A stretch of 64,000 nt of DNA, taken from positions 62,001 through 126,000 of the forward strand of contig JACKHP010000008.1 of assembly GCA_020638905.1 (NCBI GenBank), in the 5' to 3' direction. A program made the translations under genes and the position numbers. This stretch comes from Planctomycetota bacterium. Its GTDB lineage: Bacteria > Planctomycetota > B15-G4. This document shows, in pieces, positions 16,382 through 25,099 of the stretch. The notes below the pieces were generated by a model. The model was not told where the DNA came from. It did not search any database and saw nothing but the letters and a program-made list of their open reading frames with translations. The first letter of the stretch is position 1. Every line of letters begins with the position of its first letter.

Positions 16382-17170
16382 TCAGAACGCTCCGCGCGCC
16401 GCGAAGACTGCCGGGATCGTGCGCGCCAGGATGACCAGGTCGAGCCACAGCGAGCGGCGCTCGATGTACTCGACGTCGAGCGCGACCTGGTCGTCGAACT
16501 CGAGCAACGAGCGACCCGAGACCTGCCACAGGCACGTCAGGCCCGGCTTGATCTCGAGCCGGCGACGCTGGGCGGGGGTGTACTTGGCCACCTCTGCAGG
16601 GAGCGGAGGACGCGGGCCGACGATCGACATGTGCCCGAGGAGCACGTTCAGCAGCTGGGGCGTCTCGTCGAGCGAGGTGCGCCGCAGGATCTGCCCGAGG
16701 CGGGTCACGCGCGGGTCACGACGCATCTTGAAGAGCACGCCGCCCTTGACCTCGTTGTAGGCCTCGAGGGCCTCGCGCAGGTGTTCGGCGTCCTGCACCA
16801 TCGAGCGGAACTTGATCATGCGGAAGGTGCGTCCGCCGCGCCCGACGCGCGTCTGGACGAAGAACACGGGACCGGGGGTCTCGTACTTGATCAGCGCCGC
16901 GAGGGCGAGCCAGAGCGGTGACAGCAGCACGATGGCCGACAGGCTGGCGAGCACGTCGAAGGCGCGGCGGGCGCGCTCGCCGCGGCGGGCCACCGGTACG
17001 ACCTTCCGTGGCTCGCTCGGAGCGGCAGCCTTGCCGGGGGCGGCACGCCGGGGCGCGCTCGGGCCGAAAGGCATTCCGTGCTGGGCTTTGGGGGCACGAC
17101 GCGAGGGGAGGTTGCTTCCCCGGCGACGGGTGGACCCTGCGCGGTCCACCAGACTCGCAGATGCAGACAT
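16382..17170 (-). CDS. Undecaprenyl-phosphate sugar-1-phosphate transferase (initiating enzyme)
   Basis: A 262-residue bacterial sugar transferase of the short, PglC-like type without the five-helix WbaP domain. A basic 65-residue head precedes one hydrophobic re-entrant helix (ASLSAIVLLSPLWLALAALI, about 75-95). The catalytic domain shows GPVFFVQTRVGRGGRTF, IKFRSM, RRTSLDETPQLLNVLLG, MSIVGPRPPLP and KPGLTCLWQVSGRS, all diagnostic. It starts polysaccharide repeat-unit synthesis by loading a sugar phosphate onto undecaprenyl phosphate. It is transcribed before the WecG-type gene, from a region with a TACACT box at 17270-17265. The sugar specificity cannot be read from the sequence. Confidence 0.94.
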   Translation of the reverse strand: MSASASLVDRAGSTRRRGSNLPSRRAPKAQHGMPFGPSAPRRAAPGKAAAPSEPRKVVPVARRGERARRAFDVLASLSAIVLLSPLWLALAALIKYETPGPVFFVQTRVGRGGRTFRMIKFRSMVQDAEHLREALEAYNEVKGGVLFKMRRDPRVTRLGQILRRTSLDETPQLLNVLLGHMSIVGPRPPLPAEVAKYTPAQRRRLEIKPGLTCLWQVSGRSLLEFDDQVALDVEYIERRSLWLDLVILARTIPAVFAARGAF

Positions 17171-17264
17171 GTCAGTGATGATCTTCTACCAGGTCCTCTT
17201 CCTTCCGACCTCGGACCTGCCTCCTGTGGTCGGACGGTCCCCACCATTCCGCGCATAAGCATGG

Positions 17265-17270
17265 AGTGTA
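17265..17270 (-). promoter_or_regulatory. -10-like box TACACT upstream of the initiating transferase
   Basis: Minus-strand TACACT in a locally AT-rich context (GATTTACACT), 94 bases before the start at 17170. It is the best candidate in the 195-bp gap after the GT4 gene. Confidence 0.35.
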
Positions 17271-17365
17271 AATCGCCGTCTGGCAAGTGGTCCATGTACG
17301 CAGGGCGTGCGCGTACAAGTTCCCGCGAAACGTTCCCGCGGCGATCCGGATCTCCCCGTGCCGAC

Positions 17366-18667
17366 TCAGGTGGGGTGTCCAGCGCGTCGCGATCCCAAGC
17401 GACGAGCGAGCACGCCGGCCATCAAGCCGGTGGTCGTCGCCAGATCGAAGCCCTCGGCGACGCGGCGCCGACCCGAGACGCCGAGCCGGCGCCGGGCGTC
17501 GGCGTCGTCGAGCAGCTGCTCCAGGGCCGCGGCCAGACCGAGCTCGTCGGACGGCGTGAAGAGCAGTCCGTCGATCCCGTCGCGGACCAGCTCGGGAATG
17601 CCGGCGAGCCGCGGGGCCACGCACGGCAGCTCCATCGCCATGGCCTCCATGAGCACCACCGGCACGCCCTCGGTCAGGCTGGCCAGGACGAACACGTCGG
17701 CCCGCGCGTAGGCGGCCTGGACGCCAGCCTCGCTCGCCGCGCCCTCGAGTCGCACGTGTCCCTCGAGCCCGAGCGCCAGCAGCAGTGATGCCAGCGCCTC
17801 CCGCTCCGGACCGTCGCCCACCAGTCGCAGGACGAAACGCCGCCCGCCGTCGACCAGCCGCCGGGCCGCCGCCAGCAGCAGGCGATGGCCCTTGACCGGA
17901 TCGAGCCGCGCCACGCACACGAGCTCCGGGATCTCGCGCGTCGCTCGCTCCGCCGGCGGCCGGAAGCGCGCCAGGTCGACGCCCATGCGCGTGATCTCGA
18001 TCCGGTCCCAGCGGTCGGGGGGCATGCGCAGCATGACCTGGCTGCGGCTGTAGGCCCCGATGCAGCACACGAAGTGCGCGTCGGCCGCCACCGCCGGGAA
18101 GTGATCGCCGGGTTCGTCGTGGAAGGGCGGACTGCCGTGCACGGTGAACGAGAACGGCACGTCCAGGAGGCGCGCCGCGAGCGAGCCGACGACCGAGGCC
18201 GGGTTCGCGAAGTGCACATGGATCGCCCGCGCGCCCCGACGTTCGGCCTCGCGCGCCACGAGCGCCGCTTCGGCCGCGTAGAAGAGCGCCTTGAGCAGCC
18301 GCTTCGGATCGCTGCCGGCGCGTCCCAGGGCCGTGCCGAACATGCCCAGGCAGCGCCGGGGACGACGCACGAACGCGCCTGCGATCGCGGCCAGCGCGCC
18401 GACCGCTCCGGCGCGCTTGACGCAGAAGGTCAGCGCGGCCTCGGCGCGCTCGCGCTCGTCGAGCTCGGCCTGCGATCGATCGGGCGGGTTGATCGAGGCC
18501 ACCGCGATCGTGAACCCCAGGGCCCGCAGGCCCGTCACCTCGCGCAGCACGAAGGTGTGCGAGATCGCCGGGTAGCGCGAGAGCAGGTAGAGGATCGGCG
18601 CCGCGCCGCGGCCGTCGACCGGCGTCTGCTCGGGAGGCGATTCGTCGGTGGCGAGAGCCTCGGCCAT
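17366..18667 (-). CDS. GT4-family glycosyltransferase (EPS)
   Basis: A 433-residue GT-B fold enzyme. The N-domain opens with PILYLLSRYPAISHTFVLRE, a pattern seen in exopolysaccharide glycosyltransferases of the colanic-acid type; HVHFANPASVV and FSFTVHGSPPFHDEP follow. The C-domain has LVCVARLDPVKGHRLLL, LRLVGDGPEREAL, ADVFVLASLTEGVPVVLMEA (the E-x7-E-type donor site) and GIPELVRDGIDGLLFTPSD. It should transfer a sugar from a nucleotide donor with retention of configuration in repeat-unit assembly. The ATG at 18667 lacks a Shine-Dalgarno sequence. It is divergent from the next GT4 gene, with about 200 bp between their starts, and 195 bp upstream of the initiating transferase. Confidence 0.93.
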   Translation of the reverse strand: MAEALATDESPPEQTPVDGRGAAPILYLLSRYPAISHTFVLREVTGLRALGFTIAVASINPPDRSQAELDERERAEAALTFCVKRAGAVGALAAIAGAFVRRPRRCLGMFGTALGRAGSDPKRLLKALFYAAEAALVAREAERRGARAIHVHFANPASVVGSLAARLLDVPFSFTVHGSPPFHDEPGDHFPAVAADAHFVCCIGAYSRSQVMLRMPPDRWDRIEITRMGVDLARFRPPAERATREIPELVCVARLDPVKGHRLLLAAARRLVDGGRRFVLRLVGDGPEREALASLLLALGLEGHVRLEGAASEAGVQAAYARADVFVLASLTEGVPVVLMEAMAMELPCVAPRLAGIPELVRDGIDGLLFTPSDELGLAAALEQLLDDADARRRLGVSGRRRVAEGFDLATTTGLMAGVLARRLGSRRAGHPT

Positions 18668-18799
18668 GCGAGGACCCAGGAGAGCGAGGGTGCACGGCCG
18701 CCGTCCGGCGGCGAGAGGCACGGCAGGATGATGACGAGGGGGTCGTCCGCGATCAAACCCGCGGCGGTCCGGCCATGCCGTCGCGGCGGACGGGCTCGC

Positions 18800-18805
18800 T
18801 ACACT
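18800..18805 (+). promoter_or_regulatory. -10-like box TACACT of the second GT4 gene
   Basis: TACACT 60 bases before the ATG at 18866; predicted leader about 54 bases. No -35 match. Confidence 0.35.
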
Positions 18806-18865
18806 CCGTCGCGAAGTTCCGGGGCGACCTGTCGGACCGGCCGCGAGTTCCACCAGGGCAACGTG

Positions 18866-20092
18866 ATGAGCGCCAGTCCGTCGAGTCCCACGCGCGGGCC
18901 GCACCCGGTGCGGGTCCTGCACGTGCTGCCCGACCTCGCGACCGGCGGCGGACAGCAGGTGCTGCTGCGTCACGTGTCGGCCGGCGACGCGGCGCGCGTG
19001 CTCCACCACGTCGCCTGGTTCGGGACGGCGCGCGACCTGTCCGAGCCGCTGCGCGCGGCGGGCGCGACGCTGCACGACCTCTCGGGGACTCGCGGACTGG
19101 GCGCCTTCGGCGCCCTGCGCGACGTGGCGCGCGCCGAGCAGGTCGACCTGCTGCACACCAACGGGACGCCCGTCGACCGGCTCTTCGGCCATCTCGTCGC
19201 GTGGCGGCTCGGCCTGCCCGCGGTGACCACGCTGCACGGTCTGCGTCCCGATCCGGGCCCGATCTCGCTGCGTCCGCTCGCGCTGCTGGACCGCGCGCGG
19301 GACGCCCTGCGCCGGCGGGTGCTGCGCGCACTGGACCGGCGCACGCTCGCGGCGGCGATCGCCGTCTCCGACGCGGTGCTCGACGACTGGCGCGCCGAAC
19401 TCGGCGCCCTGGGCGCGCCCGGGCCGCGGCGGGTCACGATCTGCACGGGCGTGCCGCTCGACGTCCACGCCGCCGCGTCCCGGGAGCGCGCGCGGGTGCG
19501 CGCCGCGATCGACGTGCCGGACGCCGCGCCGCTGCTGCTGTGCGTCGCGCGGCTCGAGTCGGGCAAGCGTGTCCACCTGCTGCCGCCGGTGCTCGAGCGC
19601 GTGCGGCGTGTCCACCCCGCGACGCGGCTGCTCGTGGCGGGCGAGGGCGGCGAGCGCCCGCGGCTCGAGCGGCTCGTGCGCGACCTCGGTCTGGACGATG
19701 CGGTCCTGCTGGCGGGACGGCGCGACGACGTCCCGGAGCTGCTGGCCGCGGCCGACGTGTTCGTGTTCCCGTCCGAGCGCGAGGGCTTCGGACTCGTGGT
19801 GCTCGAGGCCCTGGCCGCCGGGCTGCCGGTGGTGGCCGAGGCGCTGCCCTCGCTGACGCACCTGCGCGCCCTCGACGCCGGACTCGTCGACGCGACGTTC
19901 GCCGATCCCGACGCCACGGCCGCGCAGGTGGTCGCGCTGCTCGACGACCCGTCCCGGCGCACGGAACTCGGCGCGCGCGGGCGGCGGGTGGCCGCCGCGC
20001 ACTTCGACGTGCGCGACTCGGCCCGCCGGATCGAGGACCTCTACCTCGCGGTGCTCGCCGACCGTCGGGCGCGCGCGACGGAGCCCGAGTAG
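18866..20092 (+). CDS. GT4-family glycosyltransferase
   Basis: A 408-residue GT-B enzyme. The N-terminal domain starts VRVLHVLPDLATGGGQQVLLR, typical of GT4 (GGAE/Q-type acceptor loop), then DLLHTNGTPVDRLFGHL. The donor-site domain has LLCVARLESGKRVHLL, LLVAGEGGERPRLE, VLLAGRRDDVPELLAAADVFVFPSE split over two elements, and EGFGLVVLEALAAGLPVV. It is one of two divergent GT4 genes and probably adds one residue of the polysaccharide repeat. The ATG at 18866 has only a weak AGGGC ribosome binding site. Its TAG stop codon forms the first half of the TAGACT box of the next gene. Confidence 0.92.
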   Translation: MSASPSSPTRGPHPVRVLHVLPDLATGGGQQVLLRHVSAGDAARVLHHVAWFGTARDLSEPLRAAGATLHDLSGTRGLGAFGALRDVARAEQVDLLHTNGTPVDRLFGHLVAWRLGLPAVTTLHGLRPDPGPISLRPLALLDRARDALRRRVLRALDRRTLAAAIAVSDAVLDDWRAELGALGAPGPRRVTICTGVPLDVHAAASRERARVRAAIDVPDAAPLLLCVARLESGKRVHLLPPVLERVRRVHPATRLLVAGEGGERPRLERLVRDLGLDDAVLLAGRRDDVPELLAAADVFVFPSEREGFGLVVLEALAAGLPVVAEALPSLTHLRALDAGLVDATFADPDATAAQVVALLDDPSRRTELGARGRRVAAAHFDVRDSARRIEDLYLAVLADRRARATEPE

Positions 20093-20095
20093 ACT
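20090..20095 (+). promoter_or_regulatory. -10-like box TAGACT overlapping a stop codon
   Basis: TAGACT includes the TAG stop of the GT4 gene and lies 21 bases before the ATG at 20117, giving a short leader for the next gene. Confidence 0.35.
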
Positions 20096-20116
20096 TCCGT
20101 GCCTCCGCCCCCTCCG

Positions 20117-21178
20117 ATGCCCGCCATGTCGCGTCGCCGTCCGCTCGTCGTCCTCGCCCGGGTGTCCGTGCTCGTGTTGGCCGTGGCGGCCGCCTGGACG
20201 ACCGCCGCGTGGGTGCGCTTCCGCGCCGAACCGCTGCTCGTCGTGGGCAACGTCCCGGAGGTCTACCCGCGCCGCACGTCCACGCTCTCGGCGAACGTCT
20301 CGGGCACGCTGCACCGGCGCGTCTCCGAGGCGCTCTACCGGCTCAACGGCGGGGCGTGGACGCCGGTCCCGCACGGCGGCCCGCGCGCCGACCCGCCACT
20401 GTTCAGCCTCGAGCTGTCGCGCGACGCCCTGCGCACGGGCGAGAACGAGCTCGAGTTCGCGGCGCGCGCGGCGTTCCATCCCGACGAGCACGCGGCGGTC
20501 ACGTTCCGCTACGACCCGTCGCCCGTGGTGCTGCCGGTCGAGCGCGACTGGCAGGACGCGTCGCTCGAGGTGCAGGACGGCCTGTGGGAGAGCGCTCTCG
20601 TCGACGGCGAGTGGCGCGTGCGTCCCGTGCCAGGGCTCGAGGGCTACGACCGCATCCTGCTCGTCACCGGCGCCTTCCCCGGCGGACGGCGCATCGAGAC
20701 CGACGTGATCTACCGCTATCCCGAGAAGTGGTCGCGTCCCGAGTACATCTTCGGCGTGCTCACGCTCTGGTCGGGCCACGGCACCGACTGGACGCACCTG
20801 CCGCGCGCCGGCTACCGCTTCGCGCTGGCCTGCTACTGGACCAAGCCCGGCGGCGCCGGCAGCGAGGTCTCGGTCTACCGTCCCGGCGAGGATGCGGTGT
20901 TCGTGAACACCTACCGCAGCCTGCCGCTCGAGCCGGGACGCAAGCACCACGTGGTGGCCGAGGTCGTCCCCGAGCGCGACGCCGACGGCACGCTGCTGCG
21001 CTGGACGCAGCGCGTCAAGTGGTGGCTCGACGGAGAGCCCGAGCCGGAGGCGTGGCAGATGCTGTCCGACGACGAGGGCTGCCCGCTCACGGACGACGAG
21101 TACGCGGTGGCGCTGCTCGTGTACCGCTGCCAGGTCGACTTCGGCCCGGTGCGGGTGACCGCGCTGCCCGACGGTTGA
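20117..21178 (+). CDS. Unknown signal-anchored protein with jelly-roll-like C-terminus
   Basis: A 353-residue protein that I do not recognise. An N-terminal helix (PLVVLARVSVLVLAVAAAWT, after an RRR cluster) anchors or exports it. The first third is beta-rich with a LYRLNGGAWTPV segment like a cadherin/FN3-type fold. Residues from about 180 (DVIYRYPEKWSRPEYIFGVLTLW) to the end (KWWLDGEPEPEAWQ, YRCQVDFGPVRVTAL) resemble a concanavalin/LamG jelly roll of the kind found in Planctomycetota sugar-binding proteins. Three in-frame starts exist (GTG 20099, ATG 20117, ATG 20126); 20117 is chosen because the TAGACT box makes 20099 unlikely. In context, a glycan-binding role in polysaccharide export is possible. 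Confidence 0.7.
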   Translation: MPAMSRRRPLVVLARVSVLVLAVAAAWTTAAWVRFRAEPLLVVGNVPEVYPRRTSTLSANVSGTLHRRVSEALYRLNGGAWTPVPHGGPRADPPLFSLELSRDALRTGENELEFAARAAFHPDEHAAVTFRYDPSPVVLPVERDWQDASLEVQDGLWESALVDGEWRVRPVPGLEGYDRILLVTGAFPGGRRIETDVIYRYPEKWSRPEYIFGVLTLWSGHGTDWTHLPRAGYRFALACYWTKPGGAGSEVSVYRPGEDAVFVNTYRSLPLEPGRKHHVVAEVVPERDADGTLLRWTQRVKWWLDGEPEPEAWQMLSDDEGCPLTDDEYAVALLVYRCQVDFGPVRVTALPDG

Positions 21179-21199
21179 CGTCGGACGCGCGCCGCACGG

Positions 21200-22438
21200 T
21201 CAGGTCACGGGGATGCCGGCCCGCCGGATGCGTTCGAGGAACGGACCCGGTCGTCCGAGGCCGCGCCGGAACGCGGAAGGCGGCGGTCCCGGGTTCTCGG
21301 CGGGGTAGCGCACCGGACGTCCGAGCAGCAGCTCGCCCACGCGCGGCCGGATGTCCCGTTGCGCGGCGCGCGTGAGGTCGACGCGCGCGAAGACGCGTTG
21401 CATCCGCGGTCCGTGGTAGGCGGACAGCGGCAGCGCCCCGCTCGTCCCGCGGATGACCGTCATGTGGAAGCCCTGCCAGTTCGCCCCGCGCAGCCAGACG
21501 GTGTCGCGGAAGCGCGGCAGGAGGATGCGTCGCGCGACGGCGCGCTGCACGATCCCCGGCAGCAGGAAGTCGGTGCGCGCCCAGGCCTTCGTCACGAAGT
21601 CCGTGAGGCGGCCGGGATCGATGGCGTACTTCTTCCAGTACGGCGTCATGAACGCGTCCGCCATCTGGCCCTTCCAGAACACCACGGGACGCTCGGACGC
21701 GATCGCGATCTCGCGCAGCCGCGCGCCCCAGCGGTAGTGCTCGAGATCGGCGCGGCAGGTGTTCTCGAGGATCTCGCGGTCGAGCACCCGCGGGTCCTCG
21801 GGGTCGGTGAGCTCCTCGACCTCGACGTCCAGGTCGTTCTCCTGCACGAAGCGCCGGACGAGCGCGAAGTTCGGGCTCGCGCTGAGCGCCGTGACGCGCT
21901 CCCTCCACGGCAGGAGCAGCAGGTTCATGCTGTCGCGCCCGCCGACGAGCACGAACGGCCGGACGTCCGCGCGGGACCCGAGCTCGGCCACGTCGTCACG
22001 CACGGCGGCGGCGATCTCGGCCGCGTAGTGCTCGGGATCGGTGATGTCCGGGTCGGACTCCGTCTCGATCGTCGAGCCCACGCGCTCGATCTCGCGGTCG
22101 ATCGTCGCGACGCTCGGGAAGAACCGGAACCCGGGGGCCTCGGCCGCGCGCGCGGCCTCGTCGTTCAGCACGAGGCTGCCCTTGCGCACGACGAGCGCGA
22201 GGATCGACCACGAGTAGGTCGTGCCGCAGCGGTAGACGGGATAGAAGTGCGGCGGCTCGCCGACGCGCTCGGCCGTCCAGAAGAGCGGCGCCCCGGGCGA
22301 CCACAGCTCGTTCTCCGTCAGGCACGTCGTGTGACGGGGCGGGAGGGCGAGCTGCGCCCGGATCTCCTCGATGCGGTCCATGCCGAACTCGCGCTGGATG
22401 CCGTACGTCTGCGGTCGCGTACCGGGCCCGGACATCAT
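21200..22438 (-). CDS. Asparagine-synthase-like (PP-loop) protein lacking the glutaminase domain
   Basis: A 412-residue protein. A possible ATP-pyrophosphatase loop, FVLVGGRDSMNLLLLPW (residues about 162-178), takes the place of SGG-x-DS in asparagine synthetases, followed by a second strand-loop VTALSASPNF. A segment near residue 215 (DLDVEVEELTDPED) could align to the nucleotide-specificity region. The first 130 residues contain FYPVYRCGTTYSWSILALVV and do not look like a class II glutaminase. Such amidotransferase-like proteins occur in surface-glycan loci where they may amidate uronic acids; whether this one is active is uncertain because the first Ser is Val. The start could also be GTG 22492, ATG 22486 or ATG 22381. 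It is convergent with the jelly-roll gene. Confidence 0.6.
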   Translation of the reverse strand: MMSGPGTRPQTYGIQREFGMDRIEEIRAQLALPPRHTTCLTENELWSPGAPLFWTAERVGEPPHFYPVYRCGTTYSWSILALVVRKGSLVLNDEAARAAEAPGFRFFPSVATIDREIERVGSTIETESDPDITDPEHYAAEIAAAVRDDVAELGSRADVRPFVLVGGRDSMNLLLLPWRERVTALSASPNFALVRRFVQENDLDVEVEELTDPEDPRVLDREILENTCRADLEHYRWGARLREIAIASERPVVFWKGQMADAFMTPYWKKYAIDPGRLTDFVTKAWARTDFLLPGIVQRAVARRILLPRFRDTVWLRGANWQGFHMTVIRGTSGALPLSAYHGPRMQRVFARVDLTRAAQRDIRPRVGELLLGRPVRYPAENPGPPPSAFRRGLGRPGPFLERIRRAGIPVT

Positions 22439-22575
22439 GCCGAATCGCCTGCGACGGACAAGCGGCGCGCGCGCGTGCCCTGGCATCGTCACGACGACGA
22501 GTGGACAATCGCGCCCGGCTCCCGGACGACGCGTCGCGCGTCGTCATCCACCGCCGGACGCACACAAGGACGCTC

Positions 22576-23574
22576 GTGACCAGCGACGTCGGGATCGTGA
22601 TCATCGGCCGCAACGAGGGTCGCCGGCTCGAGCGCTCGCTGGAACGCCTGCACGGACGTCCCGAGCCCGTCGTCTACGTCGACAGCGGCTCGACCGACGG
22701 GAGCGTGGCGACGGCCCGCCGCCTCGGCGCGCACGTCGTCGAGCTCGATCCCTCGCGTCCCTTCACGGCGGCGCGAGGTCGCAACGAGGGCTTCCGCGAG
22801 CTCGTCGCGCGACGCCCCGAGGTGGCCTTCGTGCAGTTCCTCGACGGCGACTGCCTGCTCGACGTCGGCTGGCTCGCGCTCGGCGGCAAGCGCCTGCGCG
22901 CCGACGCGCGCCTTGGCATCCTGACCGGCAGGCGCCGGGAGGTCGCGCCGGAGGCTTCGGTCTACAACCGGCTGACCGACATGGAGTGGGACGGCGGTCC
23001 CGACGGCCGACGCTCGTGCGGCGGCGACGCGCTCGTGCGGGTCGCCGCGTTCCTCGCGGTGGACGGCTACGACGAGGATCTCGTGGCCGGCGAGGATCCC
23101 GAGTTCGCCCACCGGATCGCCGCGGCGGGCTGGACGGTGCTCGCCGTCGACGCCGAGATGACCCGTCACGACGCCGACCTGCACCGCTTCTCGCAGTGGT
23201 GGCGCCGCTGCCTGCGATCGGGGCACGCGTACGCCGAGGGCCGCGCGCTGCACCGCGGCGCCGGCGGGTTCTTCGTGCGCCAGACGCGCAGCATCTGGAT
23301 CTGGGGCGTCCTGGTGCCCGTCCTGGCGCTGGGCGGGGCGCTGCTCGTCTCGGCCTGGTGTCTCCTGCTGCTGCTGCTCTTCCCGCTGCAGGTGGCGCGC
23401 CTGGCGCGACGCATGTCGGCCGCCGGGCGTCCCGCCGGCGACCGCTGGGCCTACGCGTTCTTCTGCGTGCTGGGCAAGTTCCCGGCCGCGCAGGGCGTGC
23501 TGACGTTCCACCTCCGCCGGCTGCTGGGGAGGCGCTCGCGCCTGATCGAGTACAAGCACGGCGAGGGCGGCTGA
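22576..23574 (+). CDS. GT2-family glycosyltransferase with C-terminal membrane segment
   Basis: A 332-residue GT-A enzyme. It begins VGIVIIGRNEGRRLERSLERL and shows VVYVDSGSTDGSVATARR (nucleotide-binding Asp), FLDGDCLLDVGWL (the DxD-like metal site), and GYDEDLVAGEDPEFAHRI (acceptor/catalytic ED). A hydrophobic pair near residues 250-285 (IWGVLVPVLALGGALLV and LLLLLLFPLQ) anchors the C-terminus in the membrane. AAGGA six bases upstream of GTG 22576 supports this start over an in-frame ATG at 22501. The family includes EpsO/ExoO-type and succinoglycan transferases. It is convergent with the O-antigen ligase gene, with ten bases between the stops. Confidence 0.9.
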   Translation: MTSDVGIVIIGRNEGRRLERSLERLHGRPEPVVYVDSGSTDGSVATARRLGAHVVELDPSRPFTAARGRNEGFRELVARRPEVAFVQFLDGDCLLDVGWLALGGKRLRADARLGILTGRRREVAPEASVYNRLTDMEWDGGPDGRRSCGGDALVRVAAFLAVDGYDEDLVAGEDPEFAHRIAAAGWTVLAVDAEMTRHDADLHRFSQWWRRCLRSGHAYAEGRALHRGAGGFFVRQTRSIWIWGVLVPVLALGGALLVSAWCLLLLLLFPLQVARLARRMSAAGRPAGDRWAYAFFCVLGKFPAAQGVLTFHLRRLLGRRSRLIEYKHGEGG

Positions 23575-23584
23575 CGGCCGCGTC

Positions 23585-24970
23585 TCAGCGCAGCCACGTC
23601 GTGCGCGATCCGGCGGGCCGGGTCGTCGGACGGAGCTGCGTCGCCGTCCTCCGGTTGCCGCGGCCGAGCACGCGCCGGAACGCGGGCTCGCGCACGATCT
23701 CGACCTTGCTGCCCTGGATCACGGCCTCGCTCCAGCCCAGCATCATGAACAGCACGTGGCGGGTCTGGGCGCCGAGGTAGACGGTCGCGATGGTGAGGCC
23801 GATGCTCACGACCGCCCCCAGCAGGATGAACGCGAGGATCCCGGTCGGATCCTCGTACGCGGATCGGAGTCCCACGAAGAACAGCCGCCCGCTGACCCAC
23901 AGGATGATCGCGAGGAGCAGCCCCACGCTGTACAGCCCGTGGTCGAGGGCCAGCAGCATGTAGTGGTTGTCGACCGAGTAGAGCCGGTCGGTGACGGGCC
24001 ACTCGCCCGCGCCCCACCCCATCTGCGGCCGCTCCATGATCGTCGGGATGTACGCGTCGATGAGGTCGAGGCGGTACGCGGCGTTGCGCTGGTCGATGGT
24101 CTGGGCCGCGTCGCGTCCCCCCTGGACGTACGAGCTCACGGACGATGCCATGACCGCGCCCGCCACCACGAACACGAACAGGATGCGGAAGAGCATCCGC
24201 TCCTTGGCGCGCACGAAGCCGAGCATCGCGGGACAGGCCGCGAGCGTGAAGCCCATCACCGGGCCGCGGGACTGGGTCATCGCGAACCCGACGGTGAGCG
24301 TGATGATCGCGAGCCAGCTCACGCGTCGCTGGACGTGTCCGCAGCGGTGCAGCCAGGCCATCAGGAACAGCGCCACCGCGAGGACCATGCCCGCCAGGAT
24401 CGGCCCGCCGAGCGGGCCGCTGATGCGCGCGAAGCCCAGCCGGTAGCCGCTCGGCCCGAGGTCCTGGCCGGGGAAGAACACCTCGAGGATGACGCTGAAG
24501 AGATTCGTCCCCATGCGGAACTGCCACACGGAGAGGAGCGACACCAGGATGAGCATGGTGATGAAGACCTTCGCGAACTCGACGCGACGTCCCTCCTGCT
24601 CGATGAGCAGCGAGGCGATGAAGTACGGCCCGGCCATCGAGCAGATCACGTCGAACAGCAGGTTGCGCGTCGCCGCGGCGTCGGTGTTGTGGTACTGCGA
24701 CGCGCCGAGCACCACCACGAAGGCCAGCACGAGCAGGTCGGTCACCTTGGGGCGCCACGTCGCCCGGTGCGAGAAGGGGGCGGCCGCGAGGATCGGGAGC
24801 AGCCCCATCTCGTGGAAGGTGATGCCCGGCGTGCCGGGGATGTTCCAGGCGAAGCCGTCCGGGAGCAGGAGCAGCGTCGGCAGGTAGACGTAGACGAGCG
24901 CGAACGACGGGGAGACGAGCAGCGACACGAGTCCCGCGACGAGCGCGGGGAGCAGCACCACGATCTGCAT
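23585..24970 (-). CDS. O-antigen ligase / Wzy-type polymerase family membrane protein
   Basis: A 461-residue integral membrane protein with about eleven hydrophobic segments. Marks of the O-antigen ligase (Wzy_C) superfamily are LGFARISGPLGGPILAG, MTQSRGPVMGFTLA near the middle, and a large periplasmic loop with NAAYRLDLIDAYIPTIMERP, MGWGAGEW and VDNHYMLLALDHGLYSV, where the conserved His and Arg are expected. It should polymerise repeat units on undecaprenyl diphosphate or ligate the finished chain. AAGGA lies six bases before the ATG. The TAGAAT box at 25037-25032 is a likely promoter. As the only Wzy-like gene in the locus it is the best candidate polymerase. The basic C-terminal tail is cytoplasmic. 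Confidence 0.88.
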   Translation of the reverse strand: MQIVVLLPALVAGLVSLLVSPSFALVYVYLPTLLLLPDGFAWNIPGTPGITFHEMGLLPILAAAPFSHRATWRPKVTDLLVLAFVVVLGASQYHNTDAAATRNLLFDVICSMAGPYFIASLLIEQEGRRVEFAKVFITMLILVSLLSVWQFRMGTNLFSVILEVFFPGQDLGPSGYRLGFARISGPLGGPILAGMVLAVALFLMAWLHRCGHVQRRVSWLAIITLTVGFAMTQSRGPVMGFTLAACPAMLGFVRAKERMLFRILFVFVVAGAVMASSVSSYVQGGRDAAQTIDQRNAAYRLDLIDAYIPTIMERPQMGWGAGEWPVTDRLYSVDNHYMLLALDHGLYSVGLLLAIILWVSGRLFFVGLRSAYEDPTGILAFILLGAVVSIGLTIATVYLGAQTRHVLFMMLGWSEAVIQGSKVEIVREPAFRRVLGRGNRRTATQLRPTTRPAGSRTTWLR

Positions 24971-25031
24971 CGCTGTCCTTCGGGCGCAGGTCCGGAGAGG
25001 TCGAAGGGCCTCCCGGAAGGTCAGGCCGCCG

Positions 25032-25037
25032 ATTCTA
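25032..25037 (-). promoter_or_regulatory. -10-like box TAGAAT of the ligase/polymerase gene
   Basis: Minus-strand TAGAAT 61 bases before the ATG at 24970. Confidence 0.35.
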
Positions 25038-25099
25038 GCAGGCCCGCGGCCCCGGGCTGCGTGCCCCGTGACCGCGCGGCCGGGAGCCGCGCCGCGACG

